Assembly: GCA_002371785.1 (NCBI GenBank)
Contig: DFGU01000074.1
Coordinates: forward strand, 1 to 15,512
Length of the DNA stretch: 15,512 bases
From: Bacteroidales bacterium UBA3742
GTDB taxonomy: Bacteria; Bacteroidota; Bacteroidia; Bacteroidales; Paludibacteraceae
Direction of reading: 5' to 3'
The stretch's first letter is position 1. Each line of letters starts with the position of its first letter. The translations under genes were made by a program, and so were the position numbers. Shown in pieces: positions 6,555-13,112 of the stretch. The notes beneath the pieces are model-generated. The model searched no databases, had not been told where the DNA came from, and saw only the letters and a program-made list of their open reading frames with translations.

Positions 6555-8882
6555 ATGGAGTGGTTAGAAGGTCTTAATCCGTCGCAGCGTGCGGCCGTAG
6601 AATATAGCGAAGGTCCCGAACTGGTCATTGCCGGTGCGGGGTCGGGCAAGACGCGTGTGCTGACCTATAAGATTGCCTACCTGCTCTATCAGGGGGTGCC
6701 GGCCAATCGTATCCTGGCACTCACCTTTACCAACAAAGCCGCGCGCGAGATGAAGGAGCGTATCACCCGACTGCTTGCCGAGCACGGCAAACCGGACGAT
6801 GCCCGCTATCTATGGATGGGCACGTTTCACTCGATCTGCAGTCGTATCTTGCGCCAGGAGGCCGAGCGCCTCGGCTATACGCGCGACTTCACGATCTACG
6901 ACACTCAGGACCAGCGTTCCGTCCTGCGCCAGATCATCAAGGAACTGGGGCTGGACGAGAAGGTCTACAAACCCAATTCGGTGCAGGCCCGTATCTCGGC
7001 CGTAAAGAACGCCTATGTGCGTCAGGATAGCCTGCAGTGGGCACAGTGGGAGAAGGAGTGTCAGCAGGAGCGGCTCTACGATATGACCAAGATCTATCGC
7101 CAGTACCAGCTGCGGCTCCAGGCTGCTAACGCCATGGACTTCGACGACCTGCTCGTCAAGCTCTGCGAACTATTTGAACGCGAACCGGACGTACTGGCCT
7201 ACTATCAAGAGATATTCCGCTACGTACTCGTAGATGAGTACCAGGATACCAACTATGTCCAGTACTTGCTGGTCAAGCAACTGGCTGCACCGCAGAACAA
7301 CATATGCGTCGTGGGCGACGACGCGCAGTCGATCTACTCGTTCCGCGGAGCCGATATACGCAATATACTCGGTTTTCAGCAGCACTATAGCTCGGCGCGG
7401 CTCTTCAAACTGGAGCAGAACTACCGTTCTACCCAGACCATCGTCAAGGCCGCCAACTCGCTCATTCACCATAACCAAAACCAGATATATAAAGAGGTCT
7501 TCTCCGAGAAACCTACCGGCGACCGCATCGATCTCACCGGCTATATGTCCGATCGCGACGAGGCGCTGGGCGTAGCCAAGGAGATCGCAATGGAGAGTCG
7601 CCGCTCCAAGGAGAAGACCTACGAGGACGTAGCTGTCCTCTATCGCACCAACGCACAGTCGCGTCCCATAGAGAACGAACTGCGCAAACTGGGCATACCT
7701 TATCGTATCTACGGCGGTACGTCGTTCTACCAGCGCAAGGAGGTGAAGGATGCGATTGCTTATTTCCGCTTGGCTATCAATCCCAAGGACAACGAGGCGC
7801 TCATGCGTGTCATCAACTATCCGGCACGTGGCATAGGCGAGACGACGCTCCGCAAGATATCCGAGCATGCCATCCTATCCCAACTCAGTATGCTGGAGGT
7901 GGTACAAGCGCCCGAGGAGACCGGACTCAACGTCAGTGCCGGCACGATGAAGAAACTTGTCGGCTTCGGCCAGATGGTCACGCGCTTTGCGGAGGCGGCC
8001 GACAAGATGAATGCCTACGACTTCGCCGAGATGATCATGCGCGAGAGTGGGGTACGCACCGCTGCCATGCTCGATCGTACGCCCGAGGGAATCGACCGTG
8101 CCGAGAACCTGGAGGAGTTGCTCAACGGTATCCACGAACTGGTGGATCGCCGCGTGGAGGAGGGTGTCGACTTTACGCCTATCCATGATTTTATGGCCGA
8201 GGTGGCTTTGCTCACCGACCAGGACCAGAATCTCAAGGACGAGACGCGGCGCGTCACGCTAATGACCGTCCATGCGGCCAAGGGACTGGAGTTCCCAATT
8301 GTATATATCGTCGGCATGGAGGAGAACCTCTTCCCCAGCCAGATGTGCGTGCGTCCCGCCGAGATAGAGGAGGAGCGCCGCCTGCTCTACGTAGCTATCA
8401 CGCGCGCCATGGAGCGCTGCCATATGAGCTATGCGCGTCAGCGTTTCCGCAACGGACAGACCCAGTTCTCGTCGCCCTCGCGCTTTCTCAACGAGATAGA
8501 CTATCAGTTCCTCTCGCGTCATGAGGGTCAGACGGCCATGCCGCAGTATGGTCGTGCAGGCGGAACGCCTATGTGGCGCACCAGCGATATGTGGGCCGAT
8601 CGCCCGCAGCGACCTGCCCCGCCAGCACCGCCAGCGATGCCCTCTGTGGCTCCCACGCGCATGACCAAAGCCTCGCCGGCGCCAAAGCCCGCTTCGACTG
8701 CGACTACCGATGACGCCACCTGGCCGGCCGGCACACGTATACGGCATACCGTCTTCGGCGAGGGCACCGTGCAGCGTACCTACCTGGATGAGATGACCGG
8801 CAACGAGAAGATAGAGATTCGCTTCGACCGCGTCGGAACGAAAACCCTCTTGCTCAGTTTTGCTAAACTGGAACGTATATAA
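6555..8882 (+). CDS. uvrD: UvrD/PcrA-type superfamily 1 DNA helicase
   Basis: ATP-dependent 3'-5' DNA helicase used in nucleotide excision repair, mismatch repair or removal of RecA and RNA polymerase from DNA. At 775 residues it has normal UvrD/PcrA length. The Q motif NPSQRAAV is at 8-15, Walker A GAGSGKT at 27-33, motif Ia LTFTNKAAREMKERI at about 55-70, motif II VDEYQDTN at 226-233, and motif III VGDDAQSIYSFRGAD and motif IV LEQNYRS follow. MTVHAAKGLEF and LLYVAITRA complete the helicase core. A low-complexity Pro/Ala linker (about 680-720) leads to a C-terminal Tudor-like domain (TRIRHTVFGEGTVQ), as in PcrA. The ATG at 6555 is close behind the preceding terminator, so the promoter is unclear. 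SLC13 follows after 9 nt. Confidence 0.95.
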   Translation: MEWLEGLNPSQRAAVEYSEGPELVIAGAGSGKTRVLTYKIAYLLYQGVPANRILALTFTNKAAREMKERITRLLAEHGKPDDARYLWMGTFHSICSRILRQEAERLGYTRDFTIYDTQDQRSVLRQIIKELGLDEKVYKPNSVQARISAVKNAYVRQDSLQWAQWEKECQQERLYDMTKIYRQYQLRLQAANAMDFDDLLVKLCELFEREPDVLAYYQEIFRYVLVDEYQDTNYVQYLLVKQLAAPQNNICVVGDDAQSIYSFRGADIRNILGFQQHYSSARLFKLEQNYRSTQTIVKAANSLIHHNQNQIYKEVFSEKPTGDRIDLTGYMSDRDEALGVAKEIAMESRRSKEKTYEDVAVLYRTNAQSRPIENELRKLGIPYRIYGGTSFYQRKEVKDAIAYFRLAINPKDNEALMRVINYPARGIGETTLRKISEHAILSQLSMLEVVQAPEETGLNVSAGTMKKLVGFGQMVTRFAEAADKMNAYDFAEMIMRESGVRTAAMLDRTPEGIDRAENLEELLNGIHELVDRRVEEGVDFTPIHDFMAEVALLTDQDQNLKDETRRVTLMTVHAAKGLEFPIVYIVGMEENLFPSQMCVRPAEIEEERRLLYVAITRAMERCHMSYARQRFRNGQTQFSSPSRFLNEIDYQFLSRHEGQTAMPQYGRAGGTPMWRTSDMWADRPQRPAPPAPPAMPSVAPTRMTKASPAPKPASTATTDDATWPAGTRIRHTVFGEGTVQRTYLDEMTGNEKIEIRFDRVGTKTLLLSFAKLERI

Positions 8883-8891
8883 CTGTAAACA

Positions 8892-10697
8892 ATGGATACA
8901 TTTCAATTTTTAGGTTTCGGACTGGATGCCTGGATCACGATTATAACCGTGCTGGGTATGTTTACCGTCCTGCTGTTTACAAAGTTGCGCTCGGATGTGG
9001 TATTCCTGGGCGCCGTAGGTATATTATACGTCACGGGCGTGCTGGATGCTAAGGAGGCCCTCTCGGGCATCAGCCAGACCTCGGTGGCGGTGGTTGGCGT
9101 ACTGTTTGTGGTCATTGCCGGCCTGATGCATACGGGCGTGCTGCAGTGGATCGTGAAGCACCTGTTGGGAACGCCCGACACCTATACCAAGGCCGTCACG
9201 CGACTCATGTTGCCTGTAGCGGCACTCAGTTCGTTTCTGAGCAATACCACCGTCGTGGCGCTGTTCGTCAACATCGTCAAGATGTGGTCGAAGAAGCTCG
9301 GCATCTCGCCCTCCAAGCTGCTCATCCCGCTCAGTTATGCCTCGGGTATGGGTGGTGTGTGTACGCTGATCGGTACGCCGCCTAACCTGATCATCAGCGG
9401 CCTATACGAGGAGAAAACCGGCGAGGCGATGAATATCCTGGCCACCACTATTCCGGGCTTGTTCTGCCTGGCTGTCGGCGTGCTGTCGATCATCGCGATG
9501 CGTAAACTACTGCCCAACCGCAAAGCACCGGAAGAGGCCTTTGAGTCAACGGGCGACTATACGGTCGAGATGCTCGTACCGTCCGACAACAAACGGATCG
9601 GCATGACGGTAGGCGAACTGGGACTGAACACCGTGCATGGCGGCAGCCTCATCGAGTTGCGTCACTTTGATGATGAGCGTATCCTCTCGCCTGTGCCGGA
9701 TGACGAACCATTGATGGGTGGCGACCGACTGGTATATGCCGGCCAGATAGGCGAGCTGCTGGAACTGGAGCAGACCCACGGCCTGGTGAATGCCGACCAT
9801 CATGTGTTTCGGTATAGCGATGCAACGAAAGGGGAACATACGCTGCGTACGGCCTATATCAATTTTGGCAGTAGTCTGATCGGTACGACGATGGGGACGA
9901 ATGGTTTTGAGAAGGAGAATAAGTTGACGCTGGTGGCTGTAAGCCGACGGGGTAGCCGTATCGAGCAGTCGCCGCGTGAGGTGGTGCTGCAGGCCGGTGA
10001 TACCCTGCTGCTGGAGAGCATCAATGAACTAAAGACCGACACCAAGACGATGAGTCGCGACCTGCATTTCTTCGACTCGGAGGAGATACCGAACATCAGT
10101 TGGAGGACATTCGTGTCCAGCATGATCATGATCGCGATGGTAGCGCTCTCGGCGCTGGGCGTCATGTCGCTTCTGCAATGCGCTATATTGGCGGTATTTG
10201 CGATGCTCATCTTCCGCTGCTGTAGCCCCGAGCAGGCCATGCGGTCTATCAACTGGGATATACTGATGATCTTTGCCGGTAGTGCGGTACTGGGTTTGGC
10301 GATCCAAAAGACGGGTATCGCCGAACGCATGGCAGGAGGTATCTTAGACATCTGCGGCACCAACCCGATCGTGGTGATGACCGCTATCTGCCTTGCCGGA
10401 ACATTCATCACGGAGTTTATCTCCAATACGGCTGCGGGAGCGATGTTCTTCCCGATCATGTACGAGGCAGCAGAGAAACTGGGCTACGAGCCGTATCCCT
10501 TCCTGATTGCGCTGATGATTGCCGTGAGCAGCAGTTTTGCAACGCCTATCGGCTCGCCGACGCATATGCTGGTATATGGCCCGGGCGGATACCGCTTTAG
10601 CGATTTCCTGCGAGTCGGTCTGCTGATGAATCTGATCATCCTGGCGGCGAATATATTGATAGTAAATCTGGTTTATCCACTGACGCCGCTGCCCTAA
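8892..10697 (+). CDS. SLC13-family permease with two RCK_C domains
   Basis: Inner-membrane, probably sodium-coupled anion transporter of the divalent anion:sodium symporter (SLC13) family, 601 residues. Hydrophobic helices occupy about 10-200 and 400-600. The two SNT sodium-site motifs of the fold are visible: S117-N-T in LSNTTVVALF and S511-N-T in FISNTAAGA, each followed by a Pro-rich turn (IGTPPNLI and TPIGSPTHML). Between the halves lie two cytoplasmic RCK_C (TrkA C-terminal) domains, about 215-305 (EMLVPSDNKRIGMTVGELGL) and 315-390 (LTLVAVSRRG, DTLLLES), which in related proteins bind regulatory ligands. The substrate (sulfate, dicarboxylate or other) cannot be read from the sequence. 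It is likely cotranscribed with uvrD (9-nt gap). Its stop overlaps the stop of the convergent ChrA gene by 4 nt. Confidence 0.9.
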   Translation: MDTFQFLGFGLDAWITIITVLGMFTVLLFTKLRSDVVFLGAVGILYVTGVLDAKEALSGISQTSVAVVGVLFVVIAGLMHTGVLQWIVKHLLGTPDTYTKAVTRLMLPVAALSSFLSNTTVVALFVNIVKMWSKKLGISPSKLLIPLSYASGMGGVCTLIGTPPNLIISGLYEEKTGEAMNILATTIPGLFCLAVGVLSIIAMRKLLPNRKAPEEAFESTGDYTVEMLVPSDNKRIGMTVGELGLNTVHGGSLIELRHFDDERILSPVPDDEPLMGGDRLVYAGQIGELLELEQTHGLVNADHHVFRYSDATKGEHTLRTAYINFGSSLIGTTMGTNGFEKENKLTLVAVSRRGSRIEQSPREVVLQAGDTLLLESINELKTDTKTMSRDLHFFDSEEIPNISWRTFVSSMIMIAMVALSALGVMSLLQCAILAVFAMLIFRCCSPEQAMRSINWDILMIFAGSAVLGLAIQKTGIAERMAGGILDICGTNPIVVMTAICLAGTFITEFISNTAAGAMFFPIMYEAAEKLGYEPYPFLIALMIAVSSSFATPIGSPTHMLVYGPGGYRFSDFLRVGLLMNLIILAANILIVNLVYPLTPLP

Positions 10698-11305
10698 CGG
10701 TAGATGCAGTAGCCGGCGATGCCGGCGAGGATAATCAGCAGAATAGGATGACTGAGAATTTCAGTCATCCTTTTTATCGGAGTGCCCGTAGGCACCTTTT
10801 GACTTTCGACTTTTGACTTTTGACTAATGAAATTGGGCAATACAGTTAGCAACGCTACCACGCCGAAGATAATCCAACTCGTCGCATCGATGAAGTTGGT
10901 CGGCTTGATGAGCATCAGCGCCGCCGAAGCGATGAGTCCGATCACGGTGAAGCGCAGCATGCGGAGCGTCTGCTCGTAATACGGGTTGCCTTGGAATCTG
11001 CGGCTTAGCCAGAAATAGGCCTTGCATATGCAGAGCATGATGATGAGGCTCGGCAGCACGATAGCCGTGGTAGCCAGTATGCTGCCCCATATGCCTGCCG
11101 TGGTATAACCTACGTACGTAGCGCAGTTGATGCCGAACGGTCCGGGCGTCACCTGGCTCACGGCCACAATATCCACAAACTCCTGCTGCGTCATCCAGCC
11201 GTGCGCCTCTACCTCCATCTGGATCAACGAAAGTATCGCCAGCCCTCCTCCGAATCCGAAGAGCCCTATTTTGAAGAACGATATGAAAAGCTGGAGGTAA
11301 AGCAT
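10694..11305 (-). CDS. chrA: Short ChrA-type chromate transporter half (second of pair)
   Basis: A 203-residue single-domain CHR protein of the chromate ion transporter family, inner membrane. It has the family marks FGFGGGLAILSLIQMEVE (residues 16-33) and TPGPFGIN (53-60), then hydrophobic helices. Split CHR proteins work as tandem pairs, and the partner lies 10 nt upstream. Chromate efflux is the named activity of the family; for gut Bacteroidales the real substrate is open. Oddity: the cytoplasmic loop before the last helix (about 161-186) is encoded by repeat DNA, namely four TTTTGAC-type heptamers, a hairpin cassette giving VESQK-VPTGTPI (166-177), and a terminator-like hairpin giving RMTEILSH. 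The ATG at 11305 abuts a GGGTTAC heptamer array. The 3' end overlaps the SLC13 stop. Confidence 0.88.
   Translation of the reverse strand: MLYLQLFISFFKIGLFGFGGGLAILSLIQMEVEAHGWMTQQEFVDIVAVSQVTPGPFGINCATYVGYTTAGIWGSILATTAIVLPSLIIMLCICKAYFWLSRRFQGNPYYEQTLRMLRFTVIGLIASAALMLIKPTNFIDATSWIIFGVVALLTVLPNFISQKSKVESQKVPTGTPIKRMTEILSHPILLIILAGIAGYCIYR
10745..10775 (+). terminator. Intrinsic terminator of uvrD-SLC13 within the convergent gene
   Basis: A perfect 11-bp stem, AGGATGACTGA (10745-10755) with TCAGTCATCCT (10761-10771), a 5-nt loop GAATT, then TTTT(T)A. It lies 48 nt after the SLC13 stop. The same bases encode residues of the antiparallel ChrA half. There is no T-run on the other strand, so it acts on forward transcripts. 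Confidence 0.75.
10772..10824 (-). repeat. Heptamer array plus 40-nt hairpin cassette (copy 1)
   Basis: On the plus strand 10797-10824 is four exact heptamers (TTTTGAC at 797, 811 and 818; TTTCGAC at 804). 10772-10811, read on the minus strand, matches 13538-13577 at 37 of 40 positions and contains the small stem GTGCC/GGCAC with loop TACG. All of it is in frame within the ChrA half ending at 10694. Confidence 0.85.
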
Positions 11306-11335
11306 GGGTTACGGGTTATGGGTTACGGGTTACGG
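11306..11335. repeat. GGGTTAC/GGGTTAT heptamer array between the ChrA genes
   Basis: Four tandem 7-nt units of GGGTTAC with one GGGTTAT variant. On the minus strand it encodes the last residues (VTRNP) and stop codon of the upstream ChrA half, and it abuts the ATG of the downstream one. The array at 14491-14519 matches 11307-11335 at 28 of 29 positions. Confidence 0.85.
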
Positions 11336-11891
11336 AAACACCAATGATTGTAAGCACTATCGTTGCAAGGATGACCCAGACGGGATTGACATGGCCGAGC
11401 CAGATCAGCAGCGCGGCGGCCAGACTAAGGGCTAATGGCCAAAGGTTATAGGCTAATGATCTTTCGCCTTTCGTCCCTTCGCCTTTCGCCTTTATAGCTG
11501 ATTTGGCCATCTTCACCTGCTGCGCGGCGATCAATGCCACCACGGCGGGACGTATGCCCTTGAAGGCAGCCTCTACGGCCGGCAGTTCTTTCCAGTCTTG
11601 GAACACCATCGCGATAGCCAGTATGATCAGAAACGAAGGCAGCACGGCACCCAGTACGGCACCGCATACGCCTCGCCATCCACCTACGCGCCAGCCGATA
11701 AAGATGGCCGAGTTGACGGCTATCAGTCCCGGTGCCGCTTGCGCCAAGGCGATCATGTTGAGAAACTCCTCCTCGTCGATCCATCCCTGCCGGTCCACTA
11801 CCTCGCGTTGGATCAGGGGCAACATGGCGTATCCTCCACCCAGGGTGAAGGTACCGATCTTTAGGTATGTCCAGAAAAGGGATAAGAACAT
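11316..11891 (-). CDS. chrA: Short ChrA-type chromate transporter half (first of pair)
   Basis: A 191-residue single-domain CHR protein with TFTLGGGYAMLPLIQREVVD near the N-terminus, AAPGLIAVN and the typical FKGIRPAVVALIA block. It pairs with the downstream CHR half. I chose the ATG at 11891 because MFLSLFWTYLKIG is the normal family start. The in-frame ATG at 11942 would add 17 residues (MSETNGPYSISEQSERS) that are encoded entirely by TCTATCAG-type repeat DNA. Residues about 134-149 (KAKGEGTKGERSLAYN) form a loop roughly 14 residues longer than I expect, and it is encoded by a CTTTCGC heptamer array and a second repeat. The last residues VTRNP come from the GGGTTAC array. The gap to the udk stop is 109 nt with no clear promoter, so cotranscription with udk is likely. 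Confidence 0.87.
   Translation of the reverse strand: MFLSLFWTYLKIGTFTLGGGYAMLPLIQREVVDRQGWIDEEEFLNMIALAQAAPGLIAVNSAIFIGWRVGGWRGVCGAVLGAVLPSFLIILAIAMVFQDWKELPAVEAAFKGIRPAVVALIAAQQVKMAKSAIKAKGEGTKGERSLAYNLWPLALSLAAALLIWLGHVNPVWVILATIVLTIIGVSVTRNP
11425..11494 (-). repeat. In-frame heptamer-type repeats inside chrA
   Basis: 11461-11494 is a run of CTTTCGC-type heptamers (with CTTTCGT and one 8-nt unit). 11425-11460 adds GGCTAATGGCC and ATAGGCTAATGATC, a second degenerate motif repeated twice (GGCTAATG at 11430 and 11451). Read on the minus strand it gives an uninterrupted, charged then hydrophobic stretch in the ChrA half. Confidence 0.7.
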
Positions 11892-11892
11892 A

Positions 11893-12000
11893 GACCTTTC
11901 ACTTTGTTCACTGATAGAGTATGGACCGTTCGTTTCACTCACTGATAGATATATATCAGCAGATGGTAATTCAGTCTATATTCTATCAGCGAAGCGGTCT
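11893..12000. repeat. Dispersed TCTATCAG units in both orientations
   Basis: A plus-strand unit TCTATCAGCGAAGCGGTCT at 11982-12000 differs at one of 19 bases from 2582-2600. Two longer relatives on the minus strand lie at about 11893-11920 and 11924-11948, each with CTATCAGTGA and ending GGTC(T). CTGATA and TATCAG (11942-11959) form a small hairpin. The group fills the udk/chrA gap up to the udk stop codon. Confidence 0.7.
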
Positions 12001-12621
12001 TTAATCTTTATTCTCTCTAAGTTGCTGCTTGACGAACTTGGAGAGCATATTGATGGCGGCGTTGTTGTGGCCTCCCTGCGGAACGATGACGTCTGCAAAA
12101 CGCTTACACGGCTCGATAAACTGCTCGTGCATGGGTTTCAGCACGCGTTTGTAGCGCTCGATCACCTGCTCGGCTGTACGCCCACGCTCAATCACGTCAC
12201 GCTTCATGACGCGAATCAGACGCTCGTCGGCATCGGCATCTACGAAGATCTTGAGGTCCATCTGGTCACGCATCATGGGCTCGCGCAGCGCCATGATACC
12301 TTCCACTACGATCACCTCCCGAGGCTCGATATGAACGGTCTCCTCCGAGCGGGTACAGGTGATGTACGAGTAGATCGGTTGCTCGATGGGCTTACCCTCT
12401 TTGAGCATCGCGATATGCTTGCTGAGCAGGTCCCAATCGAATGCATCGGGGTGGTCGAAGTTGATGTTCTGCCGCTCTTCTACAGGCACATGACTACTGT
12501 CCTTGTAATACGAGTCTTGGGGAATGACTACTACCTCGCCTTTCGGAAGGCGCTCGATGAGCTTTCTGACTACCGTTGTTTTACCCGAGCCGGTACCGCC
12601 CGCAATGCCGATAATAAACAT
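12001..12621 (-). CDS. udk: Uridine kinase
   Basis: Uridine/cytidine kinase of the pyrimidine salvage pathway, phosphorylating uridine and cytidine to the monophosphates with ATP or GTP. The 206-residue length is typical. The P-loop GGTGSGKT is at 8-15. QDSYYKD (about 35-41) and NFDHPDAFDW (54-63) are nucleoside-binding signatures, PIYSY and VIVVEGIMAL (Walker B-like) follow, and RDVIERGRT is the lid. The ATG at 12621 follows a Bacteroidota promoter at 12674-12705 on the minus strand with a leader of about 45 nt. The stop codon touches a dispersed TCTATCAG repeat unit. It is first in a probable udk-chrA-chrA transcript; the functional link with the transporters is not obvious. Confidence 0.96.
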   Translation of the reverse strand: MFIIGIAGGTGSGKTTVVRKLIERLPKGEVVVIPQDSYYKDSSHVPVEERQNINFDHPDAFDWDLLSKHIAMLKEGKPIEQPIYSYITCTRSEETVHIEPREVIVVEGIMALREPMMRDQMDLKIFVDADADERLIRVMKRDVIERGRTAEQVIERYKRVLKPMHEQFIEPCKRFADVIVPQGGHNNAAINMLSKFVKQQLRENKD

Positions 12622-12673
12622 AAGGGTATTTACGATTTAGTGATGTACAACGTACATTTTTCCTATCGGGTTG

Positions 12674-12705
12674 CAAAATTACTACATTTTTTTCAAATTT
12701 GCAAG
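12674..12705 (-). promoter_or_regulatory. Bacteroidota-type promoter of udk
   Basis: On the minus strand TTG (12704-12702) and TAATTTTG (12681-12674) are 20 nt apart, matching the TTG-N20-TAnnTTTG pattern. Transcription would start near 12668, about 45 nt before the udk ATG. Confidence 0.75.
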
Positions 12706-12816
12706 ATTTAGGCGTAAAAAATCAAAAATGCTTGCATAATTTGTGTTTTTACGGCCAAAGATTGAAGTTTGCACCATAGTACGACCGTAAAATTGAGGGG
12801 TGCGACTACACTTTTT

Positions 12817-12906
12817 GACGAGGCTCCCTGAGCCCGTTAGTACTACATACGTACCCTTACAGGGGTAGTATGTGTACGTACTAAGGGCGTCGTTCGGGAG
12901 CCTGTC
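12817..12906. repeat. Long imperfect hairpin, about 90 nt
   Basis: Outer stem GGCTCCC (12822-12828) pairs with GGGAGCC (12896-12902), flanked by GAC/GTC (12817-12819 with 12904-12906). Then GCCC/GGGC (832-835 with 885-888), TTAGTAC/GTACTAA (837-843 with 878-884), ACATAC/GTATGT (845-850 with 868-873) and TACCC/GGGTA (852-856 with 863-867), with a 6-nt loop. There is no T-tract on either side. It may be a structured RNA, a mini-element or a protein-binding cruciform. Confidence 0.75.
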
Positions 12907-12940
12907 AACTCTCTAACTCCTGTTAAACCAATGTTACTTC

Positions 12941-12969
12941 CGCGACCTCCCCGCGACCACATCGCGACC
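12941..12969 (+). repeat. Three CGCGACC direct repeats, 11-bp period
   Basis: CGCGACC occurs at 12941-12947, 12952-12958 and 12963-12969, always 11 bp apart, about one helical turn. This arrangement is seen in operator or iteron-like binding sites. It lies about 140 nt upstream of the RNase promoter. Confidence 0.55.
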
Positions 12970-13077
12970 CGTCAGTCAGGTAACAAAAATCCACAAATTT
13001 GCCTGCCGGGCCCTAACCGCTCCGGACATGTTAGCCTACAAAAAGACCTATACGCCAATATTTTTACTATCTAATCC

Positions 13078-13108
13078 TTGCATATTCCAAATTTTTGTAG
13101 TAATTTTG
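13078..13108 (+). promoter_or_regulatory. Promoter placing the start site at the RNase ATG
   Basis: TTG (13078-13080) and TAATTTTG (13101-13108) with a 20-nt spacer match the Bacteroidota consensus. The ATG follows at 13113, only 4 nt after the box, so the expected start of transcription falls at or next to the initiation codon and the mRNA should be leaderless or nearly so. Confidence 0.75.
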
Positions 13109-13112
13109 CAGC

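Larger units (their letters stand above)
12622..13112. other. Gene-free divergent intergenic region, 491 bp
   Basis: No convincing reading frame or codon bias occurs on either strand between udk and the RNase gene. It contains the udk promoter (12674-12705), the RNase promoter (13078-13108), an inverted repeat TTTTACGG/CCGTAAAA (12747-12754 with 12785-12792), a long hairpin (12817-12906) and three CGCGACC repeats (12941-12969). I looked for remnants of the missing RNase R N-terminal domains and see none. Confidence 0.7.

Noticed and set aside
10712..10726. GCCGGC-GAT-GCCGGC hairpin as terminator of the chrA transcript
   Set aside because: It lies inside the coding sequence, has no T-run on either strand, and is explained by Ala/Gly codons.
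11503..12711. Long forward frame of 402 codons opposite chrA and udk
   Set aside because: It is antisense to two recognisable genes whose proteins match known families end to end; its own translation has no recognisable domain and runs through the repeat region and udk promoter.
12817..12906. Integron attC site
   Set aside because: The size and folding are suggestive, but the GTTRRRY/RYYYAAC core sites are not present at the stem ends.
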